A stretch of 64,000 nucleotides of DNA from Inia geoffrensis. Its lineage: Eukaryota; Chordata; Mammalia; Artiodactyla; Iniidae. Position numbers and translations under genes: made by a program. Every line of letters begins with the position of its first letter. The first letter of the stretch is position 1. The notes beneath the pieces are model-generated. The model made no database searches, was not told the DNA's origin, and saw nothing but the letters and a program-made list of their open reading frames with translations. Shown here in pieces: positions 21,786 to 33,530 of this stretch. The stretch spans positions 63,009,092 to 63,073,091 of the forward strand of contig CM070905.1 of NCBI GenBank assembly GCA_036417435.1, read 5' to 3'.

Positions 21786-22860
21786 CTTCTTATTTCCTTA
21801 CGGTGATCATACTTTTCTTTCCTGAAGTTTATGTAATATTACCATCATTCCTCTTCTTTGGGTATTTTTTTAAATCTCTCTTTAAAAAGTAATCAAACTT
21901 CTTTTTTAGTATATGAATTTTAATCTACTATGGTATTAGGTCATAGAGGAACCAGACTAAGAGGATGTAAAAAGAAGAATTTTTTTTCAAAATTATTTCT
22001 TAATACATTAAGGGAAAAGAACTAAAATAATACCACCAAAGTGGAATATCCAGTGACCCTGAAGTTACCAAAGTTCTCAGTGTGTGATACCCATTCTTCA
22101 GGATGATATCTCTCAGAAGTCCCTTTACTGTTTTGTTTTGTTTTTTTCCCCTCTCCAAACGGAGAGCAAGTAATATTATACCAGGAGAGATAAGTGGTGC
22201 TGCTCCTTTTCTTCACCAGTGTTATATCTAGATTGCCTTTTATTTAAAATGGGGACTGAACCCTTTAAAGGGAGACATCTAGTCACCCTGGAATATATTA
22301 TGTCAGGACTTGATTCCCTAAAACCAGGAAGTCATTGTGCTCTTGTGCTTATCTGATGCCTTCATGCTTTGTGATGAGAAGCTCCTTTACTTCCCAGATT
22401 TGTGATCCAACTGGTTCTTCTTCCTGTAACTCAGGGAGTCACAGTGCTATTCTAAGACTAGACTGCAGGATATTCGGGAAAGTGCCATCATTTGCTGGCT
22501 GCTGGAAATATTGGGTTTTAAGTCAATTTCAGTAAAAGTCCTGACCAAAGACCAATGGCTGCATTTTGGCTTAATCAATAATGAAAGTTAAATATGGCTT
22601 TAGATTTTTTTTTTTTGCCTCCGACCTCTTATTTAGGTAATAGTAATAATAAATAGTATATATATATTGATGGATATAGTATATCAGAAAATTATACTAC
22701 TTGCTTTAAAAAATACTGACAGCATTCATGTTGATTGTGAAACACTTAGGAAGTATCAATAAGCAAAGAGGTCCTTACCTGTTATCATTCAAAAATACCA
22801 CTTTTGTGAATATTTTAGTATATGTTCTTGTAGTGATTTCTCTCTGTATTTAAAATGGTC
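21786..22860. other. Unassigned noncoding DNA
   Basis: No recognised repeat or coding signal. Short open frames (64-66 codons, for example 22022-22216 minus and 22335-22535 plus) have no domain or context. Confidence 0.5.
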
Positions 22861-23525
22861 CAGAAAAGCTTTCCAAAAATTTCTTTCTGAACCAGAGGTC
22901 TGATCACATTATTGCTTAACTCAAAAAATGTTACTTGCCTTCCCTTGCCTATAGAGTAGACTCAGGTTCCTTGGCTTGGCTTTTAAAACCTTTCATGGCT
23001 TTCTGACTATCTCCCTTAAACCTTCTGGCCCATCCTCTGGTCTCTTGTCATTTTAACAGGTACTGCTTTACGTACTTGGTCCCTTTGTCTCAAATGTCCT
23101 TCCCCCATCATTATCCATCTTGCTAAGCCTATTCAAATCCTCCTTCCCTCAGAATGTCCTCATTTAGAATTAATGCCTTGCTTCACTCTGTTTCACAACT
23201 TGTTTCTCTCTATTTTAAGCATCTCTCACGTCAGCCGTACCTTAGCTTTGTGTTTGCATGCCTGCTTTCTCCACTAGATTTTGAGTCTGGAGGGAGAGGA
23301 TTATCATTCTCACACTTTGTTGTGATGACTTGTTTAATGTCAGTTTTTTCCACTCTCCTATAATCCACATAAAGACAGGGGCCACCTTTATAGCTCCTGT
23401 TGGTTGGGCATATAAATAGTTCAGACTCAACAATATTTGAGTCCCATTTACCCTTGTGTTGTTTGCAGTTCCTAGCACGGTGCCTAGAACTTAGTAATGC
23501 CTAAGAGATATTGGTTGAATTAAAT
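22861..23525 (+). repeat. L2 LINE 3' part, sense
   Basis: Sense-strand L2 motifs in order: 'tctgatcacattattgctta', 'ttttaaaacctttcatggct', 'cctattcaaatcctccttcc', 'tagcacggtgcctagaact' and a TTGGTTGAATTAAAT-like end. About 660 bp, making it one of the longest ancient repeats in the window. Frames inside it are degenerate ORF2 remnants at best. Confidence 0.7.
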
Positions 23526-24978
23526 TATTTGTTATTGCGCACAAATAAGGAGGAGGCATGGGTCAAACACCAAAGTGCTAAGACTTGTCCAAATTCTTTG
23601 GAACATTTTCAATGGAAATAAGCTCATTACTTTGAAACTTATTCAGGAGTATATAGCATTTTGAATAGAAATACAGTAAGTAAATATTATTCCAGGGAGC
23701 AGTGGATATTACAGGGTGTTCTTAGTGACCTCAGTAGCCACCATAAACTTTTGAGACGTTATTGCTCTTACTATTTTTGTTTTTTGTTCAGCTGACCACA
23801 TCATCATTAAAATTGGATCAATAATTGTGTCATCAGCTACATTGCAGACAAAGTACTACCCATTTACTTAAGAAGACCACTCGAGTCTGCCTTCATTATT
23901 TTGAGTTTTATTGGTCATTTTTGTCATTTGCTTAGGTCTTCCACAATTCATGTTACTTTTTCAGATTTGACCTATTATGGTTAGAATTATCTTTCCAAGT
24001 CTACTTTTGGATAGAAAATGATTTAACTTGTTTTGGTTGCTCTCTAAGTGACATTGAAAGGTACATAATTTTCTCTTTCTAGGATCCTAAGAAATAGTAC
24101 ATTTTATTTTATGTCACAGTGTGCAGTCTCCTCAGTCTCTCTTCCTTTGTTTGTTGGGTTTTTCTTTTAATTAGAAAAAATTACACCTGGCTATATTTTT
24201 TCCTTATTCTTCCTTCTTTTTTCGTTTACTTTCTGGAAAACTAATTGAGAAAAGTTAGTCTTCAGATCTGTCTGAAAAAAATAATAATTCTTATTGAAAT
24301 CTATTATTTTGCATTCTTTAAAATGAATGCCCCAGATTATTGTTTTCTCATGGGACAAATGCAATTATGATAGAGTGTTAGCTATGTTGTATTAGCAAAA
24401 GTGCATGTAATTGAGAAAAAAATGAAAACAGTGTGAGTGGTTCTATTCCTTCTTCTAAAGACTGAACTGGCATCTGTCTTCAAAGTTGGTGGCATTTTCT
24501 GGGTCAGGGTCATGTGCTATTTAATAAATTCTGATTTTTATGTAATAAGGAGTGATTTGTATTCAGTTGTTATAAAACACCCTGTATTTAGAAAAAATGT
24601 CTGTTGATTCAACATTCTCTACAACCATTTCTAATGTACCCTAGTCCTTTAATTTCCAGTTATCTTCAGCAATTATTTCTTGAGTGCTTAAAATATACCC
24701 AAACTGAGGTGGACTCTCAGAGGGGTACAAATGGAGTGTAAGAAGTTGCAATTAGAGAAATTTTCATCTGCATTTCTTCTTTAATTGCACTGTTCTTGCT
24801 TTCTTACTATATGATTGCCTGTTCCTTTCCATAGCCGTCTGCTTTTCTCTCACACTTGTCTGGTTAAAATTGTGCAAAAGGGGCTTTGAAACAAACAATA
24901 TTGCAAAATATGACCTTCAGTCAAAGTTTGAGCTTTAAATTTATAACTTTTCCTTTGCATTTTGGAATTTCTAATATT
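23526..24978. other. Unassigned noncoding DNA
   Basis: AT-rich DNA without a confident repeat. A weak L2/MIR-like patch lies near 24668-24750 ('aattatttcttgagtgctta'). No gene. Confidence 0.5.
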
Positions 24979-25091
24979 TTATCACCGTATTTTTTTTTAA
25001 CATCTTTATTGGAGTATAATTGCTTTACAATGGTGTGTTAAGTTTCTGCTGTATAACAAAGTGAATCATATATCATACATATATCCCCATG

Positions 25092-25331
25092 TCTCCTCCC
25101 CCCCTTTTTTTTTTTTTTTTGTGGTACGCGGGCCTCTCACTGCTGTGGCCTCTCCGGTTGCGGACGGAGCACAGGCTCCAGAGGCGCAGGCTCAGTGGCC
25201 ATGGTTCACGGGCCCAGCTGCTCCGCAGCATGTGGGATCTTCCCGGACTGGGACCAGGCCACGAACCCGTGTCCCCTGCATCAGCAGGCGGACTCTCAAC
25301 CACTGCGCCACCAGGGAAGCCCTCTCCTCCC
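25092..25331 (-). mobile_element. CHR-type SINE, short form, inside L1 3' UTR
   Basis: The SINE at 25101-25322 is flanked by TCTCCTCCC (25092-25100, 25323-25331), which occurs only once in the other L1 tails. Antisense, with T-run, 'gtacgcgggcctctcac' and the head ending 'ccaccagggaagccc'. Some local changes, for example an extra 'gga' near 25164. Confidence 0.93.
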
Positions 25332-25768
25332 TCTTGCATCTCCCTTTCACCCCCCTGTCCCACCTCTCTAGGTGGTCACAAAGCACCGAGCTGATCTGAT
25401 CTCCCTGTGCTATGCGACTGCTTCCCACTATCTATCTATTTTACATTTAGTAGTATATATAAGTCCATGCCACTCTCTCACTTCATCCCAGCTTACCCTT
25501 AGCCCTCCCCGTGTCCTCAAGTCCATTCTCTACATCTGCGTCTTTATTCCTGTCCTGCCCCTAGGTCCTTCAGAACCACTTTTTTTTTCTTATTTTAGAT
25601 TCCATATATATGTATTAGCATATGGTATTTGTTCTTCTCTTTCTGACTTAACGTCAGTCTGTATGACAGACTCTAGGTCCATCCACCTCACTACAAATAA
25701 CTCAATTTCGTTTTTTTTTATGGCTGAGTAATATTCCATTGTATATGTGCTACATCGTCTTTATCTAT

Positions 25769-26538
25769 TCATCTGTCGAATTTAGGTTGCTTCCGTGTCC
25801 TGGCTATTGTAAATAGAGCTGCAATGAACATTGTGGTACATGACTCTTTTTGAATTATTGTTTTCTCAGGGTATATGCCCAGTAGTGGCATTGCTGGGTC
25901 ATATGGTAGTTCTATGTTTAGTTTGTTAAGGAACCTCCATACTGTTCTCCATAGTGGTTGTATCAATTTGCATTCCCACCAACAGTGCAAGAGGGTTCCC
26001 TTTCCTCCACACCCTCTCCAGCATTTACTGTTTGTAGATTTTTTGATGATGGCCATTCTTACTGGGGTGAGATTATACCTCATTGTAGTTTTGATTTGCA
26101 TTTCTCTAATGATTAGTGATGTTGCGCATCCTTTCATGTGTTTGTTGGCAATCTGTATATCTTCTTTGGAGAGATGTCTGTTTAGGTCTTCTGCCCATTT
26201 TTGGATTGGGCTGTTTGTTTTTCTGATATTGAGCTGCATGAGCCGCTTGTAAATTTTGGAGATTAATCCTTTGTCAGTTGCTTCATTTGCAAATATTTTC
26301 TCCCATTCTGAGGGTTGTCTTTTGGTCTTGTTTATGTTTTCCTTTGCCGTGCAAAGGCTTTTAAGTTTCATTAGGTCCCATTTGTTGGCTTTTGTTTTTA
26401 TTTCCATTTCTCTTGGAGGTGGGTCAAAAAGGATCTTGCTGTGATTGTCATACAGTGTTCTGCCTATGTTTTCCTCTAAGAGTTTTATAGTGTCTGGCCT
26501 TACATTTAGGTCTTTAATCCATTTTGAGTTTTGTTTTG
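25769..26538 (-). pseudogene. L1 ORF2 C-terminal fragment
   Basis: A continuous minus-strand frame of about 256 codons runs from …[23 protein letters not shown] through [21 protein letters not shown] sequence to the zinc-knuckle-like [18 protein letters not shown] and [12 protein letters not shown]. The endonuclease and RT domains are missing through 5' truncation. A deletion near 25788 shifts the frame, so the usual C-terminus is replaced by …RKQPKFDR. It has no promoter or start of its own; the apparent ATG upstream belongs to flanking DNA. A non-functional remnant. Confidence 0.85.
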
Positions 26539-26554
26539 TTATCACCCTATTTTT

Positions 26555-29232
26555 GATTGGAATTCTTGTTGAATACTTTTTAAAAGAAGGTGCTATACAT
26601 GGAAATAATAACATACCTGTCATTTTTTACCATTTTAGATTGATGCTCAAATGTCACAGCATTATACATCACTGCTAATTCTTGGAACTGCATAGCATAT
26701 GCTGTGTTTATTTCTAGGGCTTTATACCTGTACTTTAAGGTTTGAAATCACATCAAGTGAGTTTATTCGCATTCATTCTTAATTACTTGATTCTAGTAGA
26801 ACTGTTTAAGGGATGCCTCATCTTTGGTATGTGTGAAATGAAAGGTGATATAGAAATACAGCATTGTGGGGTAGCTTCTGTGTAATTTTGGCTCACTGGA
26901 GTGCCAGTTGGGGAATGGCAAAGGCTAATACTCAACAGATGGCAAAGTCCTAAAACCTATAATAATGGTTGCAGTTATTTTCATTACTGTCGTTTGATGA
27001 CACATACAATAGTGTGAAAAGGCTTGAACTGGGTAATCACAGTAAATATACTCGAAGGGACCAGATGCATTTCAAACAATCAAAACGGTGATGGATATTC
27101 AGGCTGAGTGCCACTTTTGCACATACTCTAGGTGCATTTATTGCTAGGAATTAGAAGCAACATGACTTATCACAGAGAGGAGCTCCATTTCCCCTTTTAG
27201 TAATAACAAGCAACAAAAATTGACATCTGTTGTAACACAGACAGATTATTTCACATCCTTTATGATTGTGTGTCATTACCATGCATATAAATTTAGTTTG
27301 CAGATGTTCAACGTCAGAGATCAAAATACCAATTTTGCCCACCAAGGAGTTGCAATGGATACCAAAAACCTAATCACTTTTGCAAATAGATAAGTTAAAT
27401 CTTTTAGAGAGAGGACAATAACAATCAAATGAGATGAGGATGAAAGAGCATCAAAGGCATCAGAAAGGGATGTGTGGAAGTTTCAGAAGATCTTAATAGT
27501 TTTATTTCCAGCTCTGTAAAAGTACCTATTCTTGATTTTAATTTCCAGAGACTGTAGTCTGAGATACCTTTGTTATTTTCTTCAGTACAATGTGTAAAAT
27601 GAGGCCATATTTTTTTCCTTGAAAGACAGATTCGGCAATTCTAGAACACTAATTAGATAGTCTTTGAATATTTATAATCCTTCCTGTGTTAAATATGTAA
27701 AAATAGTTCTTGGTGGTTGCCTGTGGGGTCAGGGTGGCAATGACCTACAATGATGCTATTAAACACAATACAACAGAGAAGCTTACATTTTGAGGTATTC
27801 AGTACTCAATTAAAAATCACTGTTTGTTCTATGTATATTTTACTTTAAATTTTAGGAAACGTAGAGAGAACATGAGAAGGAAGGTTTTTATATTTTGAGG
27901 TACAATATAAAATATCTAAGAATACAAAAATAATTACACTTTATGGGAAACATATTTCGTTTTCCCCAACCCCAAGCAACCTCAAACCACAAACAACTTC
28001 AATGAAAGGAAAGAAACCCAAGTCACTTATTTTAACAATCTTGTCCCTGCTTCAAAGGCACTGTTAACAATGTGAATATATTTTACATTTGCCTCTGGGG
28101 CTTTACCACTCAATATTAAAACACTTCCCACTGACATTTTTTAAACTGTCTATTTCCTCTGCTGGGCTAACAGCATAATGGGGATCAAGAAAACAGTCTG
28201 GTACAAGCACAACATAAAATCCCTCACAGGCATTGGAAGCTAAGACATGATGTTTGTCCCTCTTTTTATAATAGGCAAACGTACAGGACTGCTGCCCTCT
28301 CACACTCTGCCTTTTCAAAGCTTGTTAAATGAATTGGCTCTGTTATACAGAAATTTGAAATATTTACACAGGGTCCTTAGTTCAAATCTAAGTGTATATC
28401 CTATTTGATCAGTGAATATGTATAGAATAGTATGTGTAAATCAAGAAGTGATACTGATGACAATATTTGAAGAACCTATGAGGTCATAGAGTTGGTAAGA
28501 ACCTGTGATTACACAAGGAGAACATGTAGGTCCTTGGAATATTGAAGAAGATCTGCTTTCCGTTTCTTAGATATTTTTCTATCTTGAGAAGTAGAATGCT
28601 ACCTTTAATGACTATTTTCTTGTGTTTTGGGGGTATAATCTATTTTAAGTAAATTTAATAATCTGAAGACATATTTTATTGAACAATTTTACTTGGGGCT
28701 TTGATTCTGGTTTGTTCTGGGACCAAGAAATTTAATGATATAGTAAATATTAATAAAATTAATTCAAAGAAGTTTGAACCTGAGCAGTGTGAAATCACAT
28801 TGGGTCATTTTAAATTTAGGAAAAATGATTGACCTGTCTGTAATTAATACATACTTGTATGTATTATTGCTTAAATAGGTATTTCAATTTTACATGCTCT
28901 GGATAATTTTAGTTTAAATGAGTTAAAAGCAGAATTTAATTAAGACCAGTGAGATGCTGAAAGAATGCATTTTGTTTCATACTTTGCCTGGATGGTGTCT
29001 GTCTTTACAGTACTCATTTACCAGTGACAAATAAAAAAGTCAATAAAGCCCTGTTTCCATCAGCTAGACTAATGAACTTCATTAGTTGATCATGTTATCA
29101 GTATAATTACTACATACTACATTTTGCCCTTGGCTATTAATGCAATAGACTTCTGCAACTTATTCTTAGGAGAACTGGCTAGGAAGACAAGAACTCGGTT
29201 TAGCTCTGAAAATAACCTTGGCTCTTCTCTTT
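26555..29232. other. Repeat-poor noncoding stretch
   Basis: About 2.7 kb with no recognised transposable element. Segments near 27100-27400 and 27950-28330 have the balanced composition often seen in conserved noncoding DNA. The 71-codon minus frame at 28103-28318 and the 64-codon frame at 27151-27345 show no coding hallmark. Confidence 0.45.
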
Positions 29233-29362
29233 AAAAACTCACCACCTAACTGATTCACTTTGTTATAAAGCAGAAACTAACACACCATTGTAAAGCAATT
29301 ATGCCCCAATAAAGATGTTAAAAAAAAAATTAGAAACAAACAAACAAACAAAAAACTCACCA
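29233..29362 (+). mobile_element. Very short L1 3' end, sense
   Basis: About 106 bp (29245-29350) of L1 terminus: 'actgattcactttgttataa', 'acacaccattgtaaagcaat', 'ccccaataaagatgtt', an A-run and an (AAAC)n tail. It is bounded by 12-bp duplications AAAAACTCACCA (29233-29244, 29351-29362). It is one of the shortest L1 insertions here and the only one sharing the young tail family that lies on the plus strand. Confidence 0.92.
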
Positions 29363-29586
29363 TCGCGGGCTTCCCTGGTGGCACAGTGGTTGAGAGTCCA
29401 CCGGCCGATGCAGGGGACACAGGTTCGTGCCCCGGTACGGGAAGATTCCACATGCCGTGGAGCGGCTGGGCCCGTGAGCCATGGCCACTGAGCCTGTGCG
29501 TCCGGAGCCTGTGCTCCGCAACGGGAGAGGCCACAAGAGTGAGAGGCCCACGTATCGCAAAAAACAAAACCCAAAAAACTCACCAT
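29350..29586 (+). mobile_element. CHR-type SINE, short form, inserted at the L1 duplication
   Basis: The SINE at 29364-29572 sits between 14-bp duplications AAAAAACTCACCAT (29350-29363, 29573-29586). The left copy overlaps the right-hand duplication of the preceding L1, so it used nearly the same target. The head is GGGCTTCCCTGGTGGCACAG, and the tail is A-rich with C interruptions. Confidence 0.94.
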
Positions 29587-29710
29587 TAAGTCCTCCAAGA
29601 AATACTTTGGATATTCCACATACCTAGTTGCAGTAGTTTTGACACTCTCCTTTGGAACTGTTTTGCTAGACAGCTTTGTTTTGTTGTGGTTGACTATGCC
29701 TTTATGAGGT

Positions 29711-30131
29711 GATGTGGCGGGTTGAATTGTGTTCCTCAAAAGATATGTTGAAGTCCTAACCCCTGGTACTTGTGATGTGAACTTATTTAGAATTAGGGTC
29801 TTTGCAGATGTAAATTAAGATGGGGCCATACTAGAGTAGGGTAGACCCTTAATCCAATATGACTAGTGTACTTAACAGAGGAGAAGAGACAGAGGGAGAA
29901 TGCCACGTGGTGACAGAAGCAGAAACTGAAGTGATATGGCTGCAAGGATTGGCAGTGACCACCAGGAGCTAGGAAGAGGTAAGGAGGATTCTGCCCAGAG
30001 TCTCAGAGGGGGTATAGCCCCGTCAACACATTGATGTTGGACTTCTACCTCCCATAACTATGGGAGAGTAAATTCCTGTTGTTTTAAGCCAACAGTTTGT
30101 GGTACTTTGTTACAGCAGCCTGAGGAAACAA
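29711..30131 (+). mobile_element. Solo LTR, MLT1-like (ERVL-MaLR)
   Basis: Begins TGATGTGGCGGGTTGAATTG and includes 'agtcctaacccctggtactt', 'agggtctttgcagatgtaaa', 'gagggagaatgccacgtggt', 'ggacttctacctcccataac' and 'tcctgttgttttaagccaac', ending near 'acagcagcctgaggaaaca'. This is the layout of an MLT1-type LTR of ancient endogenous retrovirus-like MaLR elements. No internal (gag/pol) sequence adjoins it, so it is a solo LTR left by recombination. Noncoding. Confidence 0.8.
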
Positions 30132-30416
30132 ATACAGATTTCTTACTTGAATTGTTAACCAGCAATTGTTAACTGCTTAGCTAGCAAGGAGGAAGTGCTC
30201 AGCTATTCTCAGGGGTAAATGGGAGACTCAGAAGTCACGTTGTTCATCAGGACAAACTCTCAAAAATGAGTGAGATTTATATCAGAGTAATAGAAATGAG
30301 GGTAGTGGCAAGGAAGGGGCAACAGATGGAGAGACAGAGGTAGAATTAAAATACAGAAATTGGAGTAAGTTATTCAAGTGAAAAAGCCTTTTCTGTGCCT
30401 TTAAAATGTATGGGGG

Positions 30417-30599
30417 TTTTGTCTTTGTTTTTTTTTTTTTTTTGCTGTACGCGGGCCGCCCACTGCTGTGGCCTCTCCAGCTGCCCAGCAGCTCCGCAGC
30501 ATGTGGGATCCTCCCGGACCGGGGCACGATCCCGCGTCCCCTGCATCGGCAGGCAGACTCCCAACCACTGCGCCACCAGGGAAGCCTGCTTTTGTCTTT
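30417..30599 (-). mobile_element. CHR-type SINE with extra internal deletion
   Basis: The SINE at 30427-30587 is flanked by TTTTGTCTTT (30417-30426, 30590-30599). Antisense. Compared with the other short copies it lacks about 50 bp between 'ggcctctcc' and 'gcagctccgcagcatg', the part that normally holds 'gcggagcacaggctccgg'. Head and B box are intact. Flanking frames of 67-89 codons are artefacts. Confidence 0.92.
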
Positions 30600-32193
30600 T
30601 TTGATATGCCAATTTGAAAACTTGGAAGTTTTTCACGCATTACACATTGCTGTTGACACAACTACCCCACCATAAAACTACCACAAACTTCAGAGAAAAT
30701 GAACCCCAAATAAAAATATGTTTTTGTTGTGATATGAATGGCAAATGATTACAAATAATTTTAGTAATTTATATATAAATCCAATGAGTCATATTTTGCG
30801 ATTGACAGTTACACTAGGGGAGTTTTGGGTCACATTTAAAAATCACTTGTATAGGTGATACAGCATTAAAATGAGAGCCAGAGAAATTAAAAAATATATA
30901 TATATATAAATTTTATTAATTTTAATCTTACATTATTTATATTTATTTACAAATAAATTATTTATATTTATATATTTATATATATATGTATAATATAACC
31001 ATATATCAGTCCAAAGATATAACTCAGGCTTTCTAATCTTTCTAGGTATAGTTGATGTCCATGCTAGCTAAGCTAGGAAAACCTTAGAAACTCATATGTA
31101 AGCAACTAAAAAACCAAACACATCCTTTTGATGATTCTTCAACCTTTTACTCTAAAACTAGGGCAGTCATCATAAATGAGAGCTTTACAGCTCTTCCTTT
31201 TGTAGATGGAGAATGTAACAATTAGGAAACAGTCTAAAAGATTGTCAGTGGGAGGAGGAAGGAAGAGAAACACAAGCCTAAGCTAATTCATGGAATTGCC
31301 TCAAATAACAAGAAGTTGGTGTCATGCAAACAGATCTTCTGCCGGGGAAGAGACTGGGGTTATGACTGTGCAGTACTTTGAGATACTCTCAGAAGGGCTT
31401 GAGGGCAAATATGTTTCATGGTCCAAAGTACATTCTTATTGGTGACATTTTGGACAGTTATCTTTGAACTAATATTACAAAGGAAAATCCTTATCACCTG
31501 TGTAATCCTCCGTTGTGTACCTGGATCTCACTGGTCTCATGATTTTCTGTAAGCCAAGAATGAGATCTACATGATACAATTTCTGCCAAGCTCTGAGAGC
31601 TATTTTTTCTATTAATGCATCATAACAGAGACTGTAGTTTTCTGATTTTGCAGTTCTAAGGGAGAACTATCTTTGTCTTTTACTTTATGCTAGGAAAAGG
31701 AAAAAAAATTTTTGCAGTTAAAGTAAATGAGGATGATTATTTTTGCCATTAAGACTTTCAAATCCCTTGGTGAATAAGGTGTTGCACTATTAAAACTTAC
31801 TTGTTTGATTTAGAAGTATTGCTGTTGGACATGGTAAGAGTTTTGAAGTTTAATTTTGATTTATTTGCTTGCTAGAGTGATAGCTTTGAAGAGAACATAA
31901 CAGTTTATTTTAATATTGCTAACAGTAATAAATGTACTTTTTAGCTTTTTTGAGACAGTTTGGTTGCAATTTCACATTTGGCTATCAGCATTAAGAGAGA
32001 TGATTCCAATTATGGGAGGTGGCAAGTATTTCTCTTTGAACTTTCTAAAAAGAGCTGAGTGCTTATCTATGAACCAAAGCATAGCTTGAGATATACAGCT
32101 GTATGTGATTAAAGCACTCTCCATGGTACAACATGAAGGTTGAATTAGATAGTAATTTACATTTCCGTGCCATTTTATACACCTATAAACATT
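30600..32193. other. Unassigned AT-rich noncoding DNA
   Basis: Contains an AT-only patch with TATATA and TTTATA runs at about 30893-31000. No other recognised repeat and no gene. Confidence 0.5.
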
Positions 32194-32422
32194 CTCCCCA
32201 TTTGTTTTTTTTTTGCGGTACGCGGGCCTCTCACTGTTGTGGCCTCTTCCGTTGCGGAGCACAGGCTCCGGACGCGCAGGCTCAGCGGCCATTGCTCACG
32301 GGCCCAGCCACTCTGCGGCATGTGGGATCTTCCCGGACCGGGGCACGAACCCGTGTCCCCTGCATCGGCAGGTGAACTCTCACCCACTGCGCCACCAGGG
32401 AAGCCCCTCCCCATTTGTTTTT
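32194..32422 (-). mobile_element. CHR-type SINE, short form
   Basis: The SINE at 32210-32406 is bounded by perfect 16-bp duplications CTCCCCATTTGTTTTT (32194-32209, 32407-32422). Antisense: 'gcggtacgcgggcctctcac' through to 'gcgccaccagggaagcc'. Close to the short consensus, so relatively young. Confidence 0.95.
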
Positions 32423-33420
32423 AATTCATTAGTATCTATTTCCAAATCTTCATTCCCATGATTATATCACCTTTGACTTGTTAGGAGTACAGGCACAATA
32501 CTTATAACTTTTTGACTGAAGGCCTGGTAGCTATCTACATGATATGATTTGATGGGTTCTGTGAGTTCCCTTTTACCCCAAATCTCTCTCTACCAGCCAG
32601 TCCGAGGGCTTACGGTCCCCCCCATCCCCAATTTTCCTTTGGGTTAAATAATTTTGTCTTCAGAAAGCATCTTAAAAAAATAAATGTGTTACATGGGAGA
32701 GACAATCATCATACACAGATTACCTGCCAGAAATCAAATCTCTGAAGAAATGGGCATAAAACAAGAATCTTGACAGAGGAAAGAAAGCACGGTGTGCAGG
32801 GTGGATCGCTACGAGTAGTGGTTAGTTGAAGGAATTGCAGTGGAGGGTTCTGAGTCACCAGGATTCAGTGTGAGAATCCTACATGCTTGGTGGGAGTTTG
32901 TGAAGGAAGATGCTAAAAAAGGGAAAGTAAAATAAAGTCTATGTTCTGTGCCTTGATCTTTGTGGCACAATGAAGAAATATGTTTTCAGTATTTCAAGTG
33001 GTCACTTAGTTATAAATTCCACTCATATTGGAATTTACAATTTTGTTACAGTTAAATGAAATTCATGGTTAAGTGATGATGGGAGCCTTGGTTAGCTAGT
33101 AGATGCAGCTAACCAACCACTCAGTGTCTGCTTCTCAGCAGGGTTTTGTTGTTTGACCTAGTACTACAAAGTCTACAATAATGTGTAAAGTAATTTTGTG
33201 GTGTCAGGAAATTCCCAGCACACATGTTACTCAGGAAGAGAATGTAATTGCAGAAGAAGTCGGATGTACTTATAAACATTTCAAAATTGTGAATTTCTTG
33301 AAGTTTTCAAGATAATAAAGAATAACAAGAATGACCCCCTGGGAATCCAGGGTGTTATAAAGGTAAGCGAGTATGTGGAGTTTATTTTATAGGCATGTTC
33401 ATCATTTGAGTGTCTATTCT
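32423..33420. other. Unassigned noncoding DNA
   Basis: No recognised repeat, coding sequence or RNA gene in about 1 kb. Confidence 0.5.
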
Positions 33421-33530
33421 TTATTTTCTTTCCCTTCCCTTCCTTCCCTTCCCTTCCCTTCCCTTCTCTTCCATTTCTTACTTCCTCCTCTTTTTCACTC
33501 TTTCTTTCTTCCTTCCTTCTTTTTCCTTTT
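33421..33530. repeat. Pyrimidine-rich (CCTTC)n simple repeat
   Basis: CCCTT/CTTCC units predominate from about 33428 to 33470, then imperfect CTTT/CCTT. The purine strand reads as lysine/glutamate/glycine-rich frames, which are composition artefacts. Confidence 0.9.

Larger units (their letters stand above)
24979..26554 (-). mobile_element. 5'-truncated L1 carrying a SINE
   Basis: The L1 at 24995-26538 is bounded by a 16-bp duplication, TTATCACCGTATTTTT at 24979-24994 and a copy with one change at 26539-26554. It has a T-run (poly-A tail), the common 3' UTR and about the last 250 codons of ORF2. A SINE at 25101-25322 interrupts the 3' UTR. The long uninterrupted frame suggests it is younger than the L1 at 35884. 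Confidence 0.93.

Noticed and set aside
25061..25428. Multiple overlapping frames of 78-119 codons with similar peptides to other loci in the window
   Set aside because: All lie across a CHR-type SINE inserted in an L1 tail. The similarity between loci is SINE homology, not a protein family.
29711..30131. Possible endogenous retrovirus locus
   Set aside because: Only an MLT1-like LTR is present. No internal gag, pol or env sequence adjoins it, so it is reported as a solo LTR only.
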